Source of the DNA: Alphaproteobacteria bacterium
GTDB lineage: Bacteria > Pseudomonadota > Alphaproteobacteria > CAAHEQ01 > UBA3637
NCBI GenBank assembly: GCA_017513365.1
Contig: JAFXFY010000107.1
Coordinates: forward strand, 1-13,322
Reading direction: 5' to 3'
Length of the DNA: 13,322 bases
Both the position numbers and the translations under genes were made by a program. Shown here one piece after another: positions 1-5,018 of the stretch. Position 1 is the stretch's first letter; each line of letters opens with the position of its first letter. A model generated the notes under the pieces. That model saw only the letters and a list, made by a program, of their open reading frames with translations. It made no database searches and was not told where the DNA came from.

Positions 1-969
1 GCCCACACCTCTGGATTGATTGGTCCAAATTTGTTCATACGGACCGGAACGTAAATTTTCCATAGCCAAACCATCCGATGTTGGCGTTAATGGAACGAAT
101 GTATCATAATCCGTTAATGTTTTACCATCCCATCCAGCAGCAAAATCATTGGGCTCGGGTACGGCCATCCCTAAATAATCACACATAAACAATGCATCTT
201 TCCAGTGACTATATATGCCGAAAAGAGGCAGATTAATAATAATTTGCACCCAATCTGTTCCCTCTATATCAACAACTTCATAGCTGGTACATTTTTGATT
301 TCTCGGCAAACATACTTTTCCATTGGAACAATCATCATGTGATGTACAACCGGTACATTGTCCTGCCACACTATCCCATACGGGCGTTTCGTCCGGACAC
401 GGCTCACACGCATTTGAGGCATTACACACCGGTTTATCGGACGGACAGTCGCCACTATTTAGGCATTCCACACACGTTTGTGTATCAAGATGACAAGCCG
501 GTTTATCACCGCTACAATAATCCGTACCGCACGCCTCATAATCTCCAAAATAAAAAGTCAAATCATTTATTTCTTCACATCCGCCATCTTCTTGCCCGAC
601 AGTATAATAAGAATTAACCGTAATGGCCGCTTGCGTTTCCATACCCTTGACAATCATTTCACAGACTCGTTCCGGCACTGTTGACACTTGTATCAAAGGA
701 TCATTTGACTCATCATCAAACACCAAAGATATTGGATACAATGTTTTTTCATTTTTCCAAGAATCTAAGGTTAGGTCATCATTTTTATTTTGGATTTGAG
801 CCAACAAATCCACGGCCCGCAATTGAATATCTTGTATCGTTTTGTTGGCCTTATACTTATCTATACCATAGCTGTACCCCACAATACCACCGATAGATAA
901 CACCCCAATAATCGCCAAAGTTCCAATCATTTCAATCATAGAACGACCGGATTGATTATAATATTTCAT
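1..969 (-). CDS. Type IV pilin-like adhesin with Cys-rich repeats and lectin-like C-terminus (partial, 3' end off window)
   Basis: The frame is open for 323 codons from ATG at 969 to the window edge, so the C-terminus is missing. AAAGGAG lies about 10 bases upstream. Residues 1-8 are a short prepilin leader ending in Gly8; the mature part would begin RSMIE with Glu at +5, followed by a hydrophobic helix (to about residue 34), as in type IV pilins and pseudopilins cut by a prepilin peptidase. Residues 150-227 hold three Cys-rich repeats (C152-C159-C166-C169, C175-C182-C188-C191, C214-C220-C227) with shared words such as SGDKPAC and PSDKPVC. Residues 238-323 (DW, HWKDALFMCDYLGM, later IWTN) resemble the start of a C-type-lectin-like fold; this last call is from memory of the pattern. 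I infer a cell-surface or pilus-tip adhesin. The prepilin call is firm, the lectin call moderate. Confidence 0.8.
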   Translation of the reverse strand, partial: MKYYNQSGRSMIEMIGTLAIIGVLSIGGIVGYSYGIDKYKANKTIQDIQLRAVDLLAQIQNKNDDLTLDSWKNEKTLYPISLVFDDESNDPLIQVSTVPERVCEMIVKGMETQAAITVNSYYTVGQEDGGCEEINDLTFYFGDYEACGTDYCSGDKPACHLDTQTCVECLNSGDCPSDKPVCNASNACEPCPDETPVWDSVAGQCTGCTSHDDCSNGKVCLPRNQKCTSYEVVDIEGTDWVQIIINLPLFGIYSHWKDALFMCDYLGMAVPEPNDFAAGWDGKTLTDYDTFVPLTPTSDGLAMENLRSGPYEQIWTNQSRGVG

Positions 970-997
970 ATCTATATATCTCCTTTATAGGTACAAC

Positions 998-1024
998 AAA
1001 AAATCGCCTATGGAGCATAAGCGA
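998..1024 (-). terminator. Intrinsic terminator between structured element and pilin start
   Basis: On the minus strand TCGCTTATG pairs with CATAGGCGA around the loop CTC: nine pairs including one G-U, followed by six U. On the plus strand the G-U becomes a C-A mismatch, so the minus reading is favoured. It lies only 29 bases before the pilin start codon, after which the Shine-Dalgarno follows, so it either ends a small RNA or attenuates the pilin gene. Confidence 0.7.
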
Positions 1025-1193
1025 CTGGAAGTTCAGAACTATGTACAAGTATAGTATGATATATTGACCCGACTGGGCTATTTTACCATCTTCCAGCCGA
1101 GCTGGAAGCACTTTCATCTGATAATCAGATGCTTGTACACAAGGTTCTGACACCTCAGTCTTTAGAAAAACTCCAAGACCGTTTTCCAGTCTA
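998..1193 (-). ncRNA. Candidate structured RNA or pilin leader built from nested inverted repeats
   Basis: This gene-free stretch contains perfectly nested helices: GACTGGAA 1023-1030 with 1184-1191; a 7-bp helix 1033-1039 with 1144-1150; an 8-bp helix 1042-1049 with 1132-1139. Inside are two hairpins (1090-1108, 8-bp stem with 3-nt loop, and the palindrome 1115-1131), and a side hairpin lies at 1158-1162/1175-1179. Where the strands differ, G-U pairs favour the minus strand (1008/1020 and 1157/1180). The minus-strand copy ends in an intrinsic terminator at 998-1024. A weak minus-strand promoter is possible (TTGCTT 1211-1216, TAGACT 1188-1193). It could be a free small RNA, an attenuating leader of the pilin gene that starts at 969, or a mobile palindromic element. 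I do not recognise the family. Confidence 0.5.
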
Positions 1194-1206
1194 TCAAACC
1201 ACCCGC

Positions 1207-1241
1207 AAAAAAGCAAGCATTATTTTAAATAATGCCTTTTT
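1207..1241. terminator. Bidirectional terminator after the lysozyme gene
   Basis: An 8-bp perfect stem (1217-1224 with 1228-1235, loop TTA) is followed by five T on the plus strand and by TTGCTTTTTT on the minus strand. On the minus strand it is well placed to end the lysozyme transcript, whose stop is at 1273. No plus-strand gene ends here. Confidence 0.6.
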
Positions 1242-1272
1242 ATTAGCTAATTAAATACGATAGATAACACCA

Positions 1273-2028
1273 TCAATAATCCCAATCAACAATCTGTAGT
1301 ATTTTTTTGACCATATTCATATTGCGTTCTTCCGATACATCTTTGCGGTGGCTTTCTTCCACGATACCTCGGATATTTTTATCTTGAATAGCCCTAATAA
1401 ACTTTGGAAAGCGTTCAATATGACCGGTATTATATTGAATATCTATTATGACATCTTGAACCCCCGCCGGCAGCTTATCAAAAAATGGCATTACCCGCCT
1501 GATTTGTTCCAAATCATTTTGTAAATGTTTTTTCAATTGGACATCAATTTCTTCATTTGCCAACCGAAACTTTGTATATTTTTGATAAAAATCGGCCTTA
1601 TAGTTTCCAAAAGGAGCTTTTTTAATAGCCTCATAATCCATTTTAATTTCATCAGGAGTTGCACATTGACCGATATCTTTATGCACCCAATTTAATGAAG
1701 CGTATTTATCAAAATGATTAACATTTAATCCGCCACCAACCGTGATAATCCCCTTAGTATCTTTATATGGAAAATCCTTAACGCCTTCGTATTTTTTTAT
1801 TTCCGGAATATTGCGTTTAATTAAGTCATCATCCGAAACGAACGTTTTAGCAGGAGTTATCTTATCTGCTACACCTTTTTTAAACTGGTTATTTTCATCC
1901 AATTTATCGGCATTATGTTGAAACCAAGCATCAACAAAGGCATTGGCTTGTTTATAAGCTGGATGGTTTTTATCTTGATACATTTTAGAATTCATAAAGT
2001 TTGATATTTGAGCATATGGAATAGACAT
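1273..2028 (-). CDS. GH24 (T4-type) lysozyme, muramidase without signal peptide
   Basis: A 251-residue protein with a T4-lysozyme-type catalytic core in its C-terminal two thirds. Glu81 (KKYEGV), Asp90 (YKDT) and Thr96 (GIITVGGG) have the 9 and 6 residue spacing of Glu11-Asp20-Thr26 in T4 lysozyme, so it should cut the MurNAc-GlcNAc bond of peptidoglycan. Further family marks are the DVIIDIQYNTG and RFPKFIRAI segments. The first 70 residues are a hydrophilic extension of unknown role, with neither a Sec signal nor a signal-anchor helix. AAGGGGGA precedes the ATG. It forms its own unit behind a promoter and tandem terminators that are nearly identical to those of the toxin-like gene at 3901-4590. 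It could be an exported antibacterial effector or an endolysin; the enzyme class is well supported, the biological role is inferred. Confidence 0.88.
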   Translation of the reverse strand: MSIPYAQISNFMNSKMYQDKNHPAYKQANAFVDAWFQHNADKLDENNQFKKGVADKITPAKTFVSDDDLIKRNIPEIKKYEGVKDFPYKDTKGIITVGGGLNVNHFDKYASLNWVHKDIGQCATPDEIKMDYEAIKKAPFGNYKADFYQKYTKFRLANEEIDVQLKKHLQNDLEQIRRVMPFFDKLPAGVQDVIIDIQYNTGHIERFPKFIRAIQDKNIRGIVEESHRKDVSEERNMNMVKKILQIVDWDY

Positions 2029-2046
2029 ATTTCCCCCTTAAAAAAT

Positions 2047-2079
2047 AAAAAAGCCCGTTTAGGATTTTCCCAAACGGAC
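2047..2079 (-). terminator. Terminator T2 of leader copy A
   Basis: The minus strand gives an 11-bp stem over 2053-2079 (two G-U pairs) with a five-base loop, then a run of six U. It sits directly before the Shine-Dalgarno of the lysozyme, so transcripts must read through it to express the gene. Confidence 0.75.
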
Positions 2080-2081
2080 AC

Positions 2082-2111
2082 AAAAAAAATCGGGATACAA
2101 CCGCCCCGATT
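2082..2111 (-). terminator. Terminator-like 5' hairpin T1 of leader copy A
   Basis: AATCGGG pairs with CCCGATT (extended by a G-U pair) over 2088-2111 and is followed by eight U on the minus strand. From the promoter spacing the transcript should start near 2116, so this hairpin begins only a few bases into the RNA. Confidence 0.7.
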
Positions 2112-2122
2112 AACTAAGATGT

Positions 2123-2151
2123 ATTATAGCATAAACATCTTCAAAAGTCAA
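2123..2151 (-). promoter_or_regulatory. Sigma70-type promoter of the lysozyme unit
   Basis: Minus strand: TTGACT (2146-2151), 17-base spacer, TATAAT (2123-2128). This is a near-consensus promoter; the predicted start is about 2116. Confidence 0.85.
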
Positions 2152-2163
2152 GGAATATTTTCC
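2152..2163 (-). promoter_or_regulatory. GGAA-N4-TTCC palindrome abutting the -35 box, copy A
   Basis: The 12-base site is identical at 4721-4732 before the toxin-like gene and was not seen next to the rpsP or rpmG promoters. Its position immediately upstream of -35 suits an activator or repressor site, or an AT-rich UP element. It also covers the last codons of the preceding membrane-protein gene. Confidence 0.4.
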
Positions 2164-2474
2164 TAAAACTTCACCAATTGTTCAAGGTAGAATATATGTA
2201 AAAATATCCATACAACTGCCCACAAAATACTTATCAGAAGCACCTTAAATCGAACCCGAATAGAAGCATTATTTAAAAATAAAATAAGGGTCTTATATAC
2301 CCAATAAATACTTCCCAAAACAAACAGAATATTTATCATCAATAAATATCCCATAGCCGGAAAGATATATCCCTCTGTCAATCCTCTGTAGAACAAAAGA
2401 TATTGAACCAGATAAAATCCACTCCATCCCGCTAAAAATATTAAGTCTAACACATATCCTATCAGCATTTTCAT
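2163..2474 (-). CDS. Small three-helix membrane protein, paralogue D
   Basis: 103 residues beginning MKMLIGYVLDLIFLAGW. ATG 2474 is chosen because it overlaps the preceding stop as ATGA, has AAGGA nine bases upstream and aligns with the N-termini of the sister proteins. Three hydrophobic stretches (about residues 3-26, 40-65 and 75-98) suggest a three-helix inner-membrane protein. The family signature (K/Q)(K/M/F)(L/I)IGY(L/V/I)LxLxFxxGW is shared with the genes at 2716, 3063 and 3386. Function is unknown; as one of several tiny membrane proteins trailing a toxin-like gene it may be an immunity protein, and a holin-like role beside the lysozyme is the other option. Confidence 0.7.
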   Translation of the reverse strand: MKMLIGYVLDLIFLAGWSGFYLVQYLLFYRGLTEGYIFPAMGYLLMINILFVLGSIYWVYKTLILFLNNASIRVRFKVLLISILWAVVWIFLHIFYLEQLVKF

Positions 2475-2710
2475 TTTGTTATTCCTTGTGGATTTTTTGT
2501 AGGCAGTGGAACACAGCCTGTTTCTTTTGTCCACTTCAAACAATCACTTCGGCAAATATTTTGATCATAATCCCATACGCCTTGCCCCATATCAAGACAT
2601 GTATCTATTTCAGCGCACCGTTTGACATAACCAACAAAAAATACCACAAATATAATCCAAACGATTACACGAATTAGTTTTTTATAATTAATATTTTTCA
2701 TTAATTCCAT
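2471..2710 (-). CDS. Small single-helix Cys-rich protein, copy 2
   Basis: 79 residues (76 if the in-frame ATG at 2701 is used). One hydrophobic helix near residues 11-27 is followed by a short C-terminal domain with five Cys: RCAEIDTCLDMG, then VWDYDQNICRSDC and TGCVPL. The arrangement predicts a cytoplasmic N-terminus and a disulphide-bearing domain outside the inner membrane. It is almost identical in its C-terminal part to the protein at 3705-3923, and the DNA is about nine tenths identical over 113 bases. Its stop overlaps the next start by ATGA. The function is not recognised; the position suggests an immunity or accessory role for the toxin-like protein. Confidence 0.65.
   Translation of the reverse strand: MELMKNINYKKLIRVIVWIIFVVFFVGYVKRCAEIDTCLDMGQGVWDYDQNICRSDCLKWTKETGCVPLPTKNPQGITK
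2508..2620 (-). repeat. Duplicated segment, copy 2 (partner 3724-3836)
   Basis: Direct repeat of 113 bases with 3724-3836, aligned without gaps and with roughly ten differences by eye. It covers the Cys-rich domain of the two small proteins; the helix-coding parts have diverged more. Confidence 0.85.
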
Positions 2711-2715
2711 TCACC

Positions 2716-3045
2716 CTATCCCATTTGTATATACATCAAATATTCAAAATACAGAACATGACAATACAACCAAACAAGCCCCAAGAAAACACTCCCCAAA
2801 AAGCGTTCTTGAATTTGCTTAAACTTTGACAATTTTCCGGTACACCGTATAATTTTATACAAGAAGAAAGAAAACAGCACAATAAAAATTAAATGATAGG
2901 TAATCTGTTGTGCCGAAGGGTCAAATTTACCACAATACGTTACATCAAAAGCACAAGATAATAATCTAAGATGGAACAGATAAAATCCGCCCCATCCCGC
3001 TAAAAATATTAAATTTAAAAGATATCCGATAAGTTTTTTATACAT
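2716..3045 (-). CDS. Small three-helix membrane protein, paralogue C
   Basis: 109 residues beginning MYKKLIGYLLNLIFLAGWGG. Helices near residues 5-26, 45-64 and 82-103, with basic residues between the second and third (GKLSKFKQ) that suggest a cytoplasmic loop. It contains a short Cys-bearing loop after the first helix (LSCAFDVTYC). It is clearly homologous to the neighbours at 3063, 3386 and 2163. It ends six bases before the Cys-rich gene, in one continuous transcript. Function unknown; immunity protein or holin-like protein are both possible. Confidence 0.7.
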   Translation of the reverse strand: MYKKLIGYLLNLIFLAGWGGFYLFHLRLLSCAFDVTYCGKFDPSAQQITYHLIFIVLFSFFLYKIIRCTGKLSKFKQIQERFLGSVFLGLVWLYCHVLYFEYLMYIQMG

Positions 3046-3062
3046 TTAACTCTTTATCCTTA

Positions 3063-3389
3063 TTAAAAATAGGCATCGCACAAAATAAGCCATACAATTT
3101 CTAAAATCATCCAGATAATCGCCAAAACACAAATGCTTCCAACATTTTGCAGTTTTTTACGAATATCTTTACTTTTAAATTGTCTCCTCCATAATTTTAA
3201 GAAAAAATAAGTATAAATAACACAAATAATGCCGTCAAATGTCAAAAGATAAATGGGATTAATACCTGTCGGCCCCGAAATATTGATACCTTTCATCCAA
3301 TCATAAAATGTTGTGATATGAATCAGATAAAATCCGCCCCACCCCAGTATAAATGTTAAATTTAAAATATATCCGATGAGTTTTTTCAC
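3063..3389 (-). CDS. Small three-helix membrane protein, paralogue B (GTG start)
   Basis: 108 residues. I chose GTG at 3389 rather than the in-frame ATG at 3407 because it gives the family N-terminus (M)KKLIGYILNLTFILGWGG, overlaps the previous stop as GTGA and has GGTGGGGA upstream. Three hydrophobic segments are present (about residues 4-25, 43-63 and 83-105), with a basic stretch (RRQFKSKDIRKK) before the last. Unlike paralogues A and C it lacks paired Cys after the first helix. Function is not recognised; it belongs to the tandem membrane-protein array behind the toxin-like gene. Confidence 0.65.
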   Translation of the reverse strand: MKKLIGYILNLTFILGWGGFYLIHITTFYDWMKGINISGPTGINPIYLLTFDGIICVIYTYFFLKLWRRQFKSKDIRKKLQNVGSICVLAIIWMILEIVWLILCDAYF

Positions 3390-3679
3390 ACCAATAATCC
3401 CCACCATAATACGGCAAACAATCCACTGATACTCAGATATTTTAATTTTGATTTTAAATATAATGTTTTTAAAAAAGGGCGTGCCATTTTATAAAATGCC
3501 CATAAAAAAATCATAAAAATAAGCAAGTTATAAAAGAACATAGGATGGGAGGCGTCACATTTTGCACAGCAAAGACCATCCACCAAATAACAAAATGCAA
3601 GACGGCCTTGAAGCAAGAAAAATACCACCCATCCCACTAAAAATATTAAATTTAAAAGATATCCGATAAATTTTTGCAT
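3386..3679 (-). CDS. Small membrane protein, paralogue A, shortest of four
   Basis: 97 residues beginning MQKFIGYLLNLIFLVGW. Helices lie near residues 4-26, 47-65 and 80-97, and a Cys-rich loop (FCYLVDGLCCAKC) lies between the first two, resembling paralogue C. The last helix runs to the C-terminal residue, so the protein lacks the tail seen in its sisters, possibly through the overlap with the next gene. I see no clear Shine-Dalgarno in the 25-base gap after the Cys-rich gene. Function unknown; same immunity or holin-like alternatives as its paralogues. Confidence 0.65.
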   Translation of the reverse strand: MQKFIGYLLNLIFLVGWVVFFLLQGRLAFCYLVDGLCCAKCDASHPMFFYNLLIFMIFLWAFYKMARPFLKTLYLKSKLKYLSISGLFAVLWWGLLV

Positions 3680-3704
3680 AAAATATTTATATCATACAAT
3701 TAGG

Positions 3705-3923
3705 CTAAAGTCTAGTATTTAATGGAATACAGCCTGTTTCTTTTGTCCATTTCAAACAATCACTTCGGCAAATATTTTGATCATAATCCCATACGCCCTG
3801 TCCCATATCAAGACAAGTATCTATTTGAGAACATCGTCTGATATAAAAAACAGACCACACAACAAATATCAGCCAAATTATTGCTATAATAAATCTAATA
3901 TTAATATTTTTCATTAATTCCAT
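3705..3923 (-). CDS. Small single-helix Cys-rich protein, copy 1
   Basis: 72 residues (69 from the inner ATG at 3914). A hydrophobic helix near residues 11-27 is followed by RRCSQIDTCLDMG and the same Cys-rich domain as the protein at 2471-2710. It is the first gene after the toxin-like gene and starts 23 bases inside its end in another frame, which suggests translational coupling. The same start context (GTGAATGGAATTAATG in both loci) precedes both copies, so the duplication includes the start region. Membrane-anchored with an extracytoplasmic domain by prediction; role as immunity partner is inferred from position only. Confidence 0.65.
   Translation of the reverse strand: MELMKNINIRFIIAIIWLIFVVWSVFYIRRCSQIDTCLDMGQGVWDYDQNICRSDCLKWTKETGCIPLNTRL
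3724..3836 (-). repeat. Duplicated segment, copy 1 (partner 2508-2620)
   Basis: Direct repeat of the C-terminal coding region of the Cys-rich protein, in the same orientation as its partner about 1.2 kb away. It suggests a segmental duplication that carried membrane-protein genes along with it. Confidence 0.85.
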
Positions 3924-4590
3924 TCACACGATATTTATCACATGCCTCTTTTGAGGAAGAGTATACACCATCTTTTGCTAATTGTCTACCATCTGCATTA
4001 ATGGTTATATCATGTTTTAAATCTTGAAAAGCATCACCAAGAGTAAGACCTTTTTCAAGAATATTTCTAAAAAAATCAACATATTCTTTTATATTCCCCC
4101 ATTTTTGAGCAAATTCCTCACCAGCTTCACCTCGCTTAGTCGCTTCATAATTCGCTTTACAATGAAAATAATCGTCTCCCCCTATGGTACTATCCCATTG
4201 CATTTGAAAATAATTTTTTGTCATATCATAGGCTGCTTGAATTTGTTGCTTAAATCTTTCAAGTGAACTCATTTCATTATTTTGCTGATTATTCTGAGTA
4301 TCCCCACTCACCAACAAATGTTCTTGACCTTCAAAAGGTTTGGGGCCAAAAACTATTCTGTCCACCATGATATCTAAGGCGGTATGTTTTTGCCCACATT
4401 TGCGTTGATAGGCTTGTATCAGTTTTCCTTCACGATAATGTGAAGATACATAAATCATCTTTTGGCATTTACCGGACAGATCGTGTTCTTTGGGTGATAA
4501 TTGATTAGTATTAACTTCTGGTAACTTCATCAACTCATTAGATTTTTGAAATAAATTAAATTCTTTAATGGCAACACTTTCGTTTTCCAT
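3901..4590 (-). CDS. Putative polymorphic-toxin-like effector
   Basis: 229 residues. ATG 4590 is chosen over the upstream in-frame ATG because AGGAGG sits at ideal distance and the longer frame would run through the leader terminator. Residues 1-110 are hydrophilic, with no signal peptide or helix that could cross a membrane. Residues 133-224 contain GGDDYFHCKANYEATKRG, then NIKEYVDFF, a DLKHDITINADGRQ segment and EACDKYRVNG. From memory this closely resembles a C-terminal domain (DKYxHCxANCxAxxxG ... NxxGR ... CxxYRPxGL) attached to Rhs and other polymorphic toxins in proteobacteria; here one of the usual Cys is Tyr (KANYEA). I cannot name its activity. It leads a transcript with six small membrane-protein genes and shares its promoter cassette with a lysozyme, fitting an effector with immunity genes. 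Confidence 0.6.
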   Translation of the reverse strand: MENESVAIKEFNLFQKSNELMKLPEVNTNQLSPKEHDLSGKCQKMIYVSSHYREGKLIQAYQRKCGQKHTALDIMVDRIVFGPKPFEGQEHLLVSGDTQNNQQNNEMSSLERFKQQIQAAYDMTKNYFQMQWDSTIGGDDYFHCKANYEATKRGEAGEEFAQKWGNIKEYVDFFRNILEKGLTLGDAFQDLKHDITINADGRQLAKDGVYSSSKEACDKYRVNGINEKY

Positions 4591-4610
4591 ATATTTCCTC
4601 CTTGTTAGAA

Positions 4611-4649
4611 AAATAAAAAAAAGCCCATTTAGGATTTTCCCAAACGGAC
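4611..4649 (-). terminator. Terminator T2 of leader copy B
   Basis: The stem over 4623-4649 corresponds base for base to T2 of copy A with one C-to-T change on the minus strand that turns a G-C pair into G-U, then eight U. It stands between the promoter and the toxin-like start. Confidence 0.75.
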
Positions 4650-4651
4650 AC

Positions 4652-4680
4652 AAAAAAATCGGGATATAATTGTCCCGATT
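4652..4680 (-). terminator. Terminator-like 5' hairpin T1 of leader copy B
   Basis: AATCGGGA pairs with TCCCGATT (4657-4664 with 4673-4680) around an eight-base loop, followed by seven U on the minus strand. The loop differs from copy A while the stem is kept. Confidence 0.7.
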
Positions 4681-4691
4681 AACTAAAACTC

Positions 4692-4720
4692 ATGATAGCA
4701 TAAATTTATTCAAAAGTCAA
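4692..4720 (-). promoter_or_regulatory. Sigma70-type promoter of the toxin-like operon
   Basis: Minus strand: TTGACT (4715-4720), 17-base spacer, TATCAT (4692-4697). One base weaker in the -10 box than copy A. Predicted start about 4685. Confidence 0.8.
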
Positions 4721-4732
4721 GGAATATTTTCC
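4721..4732 (-). promoter_or_regulatory. GGAA-N4-TTCC palindrome abutting the -35 box, copy B
   Basis: Identical to 2152-2163 and at the same distance from the promoter, here in non-coding DNA. It was conserved although the adjacent promoter spacer diverged. Confidence 0.4.
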
Positions 4733-4760
4733 TAGCATTTCTTAATTACCATAAACCGTT

Positions 4761-5015
4761 TTAATCTCCACCACGGCCATATTTACGCATCAACCAAATT
4801 TGATTTAAATCCACACCTTGCGTATTTTGTCCGTTTTCGGCCAGCTCCCGCATAATTTGTTGTTCTTCTCCGGCTCGCCACCGATTATTTTGTAAATTAG
4901 GCGTTCCATCATAATTTTCATGATAACCGCCACCGCCTTCACCTTGAGCATATCGCCATTCCCATTCGGCAACTTGCGGATCAACAGGAGGATTTTTACC
5001 ATCCGGATGAGTCAT
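4761..5015 (-). CDS. Hypothetical 84-aa hydrophilic protein downstream of DUF3126 gene
   Basis: 84 residues rich in Gly, Asn, Gln, Trp and charged residues (WEWRYAQGEGGGGYHENYDG, then LQNNRWRAGEEQQIMREL), ending RKYGRGGD. No membrane segment or signal. The start is three bases after the DUF3126 stop and has no Shine-Dalgarno of its own, so translation is probably coupled. The C-terminal half may form a helix; the first half looks disordered. I do not recognise the family. The frame and the tight spacing support a real gene. Confidence 0.55.
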   Translation of the reverse strand: MTHPDGKNPPVDPQVAEWEWRYAQGEGGGGYHENYDGTPNLQNNRWRAGEEQQIMRELAENGQNTQGVDLNQIWLMRKYGRGGD

Positions 5016-5018
5016 AGG

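Larger units (their letters stand above)
2041..2165 (-). repeat. Leader cassette copy A (operator, promoter, two terminators) before lysozyme
   Basis: About 125 bp that match 4609-4734 with only scattered substitutions and a few short indels, in the same orientation and position relative to a start codon. In transcription order it contains a palindrome, a sigma70 promoter, hairpin T1 and hairpin T2. Substitutions between the copies keep the stems paired, often through G-U pairs on the minus strand. Confidence 0.85.
4609..4734 (-). repeat. Leader cassette copy B before the toxin-like gene
   Basis: Near-copy of 2041-2165 with the same order of operator-like palindrome, promoter, hairpin T1 and hairpin T2. 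Differences cluster in the hairpin loop of T1 and in the promoter spacer, while the stems and the palindrome are kept, as expected for a selected regulatory cassette. Confidence 0.85.

Noticed and set aside
956..1216. 86-codon minus-strand frame over the structured element
   Set aside because: It spans terminators and perfect inverted repeats, overlaps the pilin start in another frame and looks like no protein; the openness is explained by RNA structure.
1057..1254. Plus-strand frame without a good start that reads like protein (YIDPTGLFYHLPAELEA, then KVLTPQSLEKLQDRF)
   Set aside because: It follows an in-frame TGA, has no start with a ribosome site, and its end runs through a terminator. 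It could be a gene remnant carrying a palindromic insertion, but I cannot support it.
1..4740. Prophage or transposon
   Set aside because: No integrase, transposase, capsid or tail gene, tRNA or attachment repeats are visible; lysozyme plus small membrane proteins alone does not establish a prophage.
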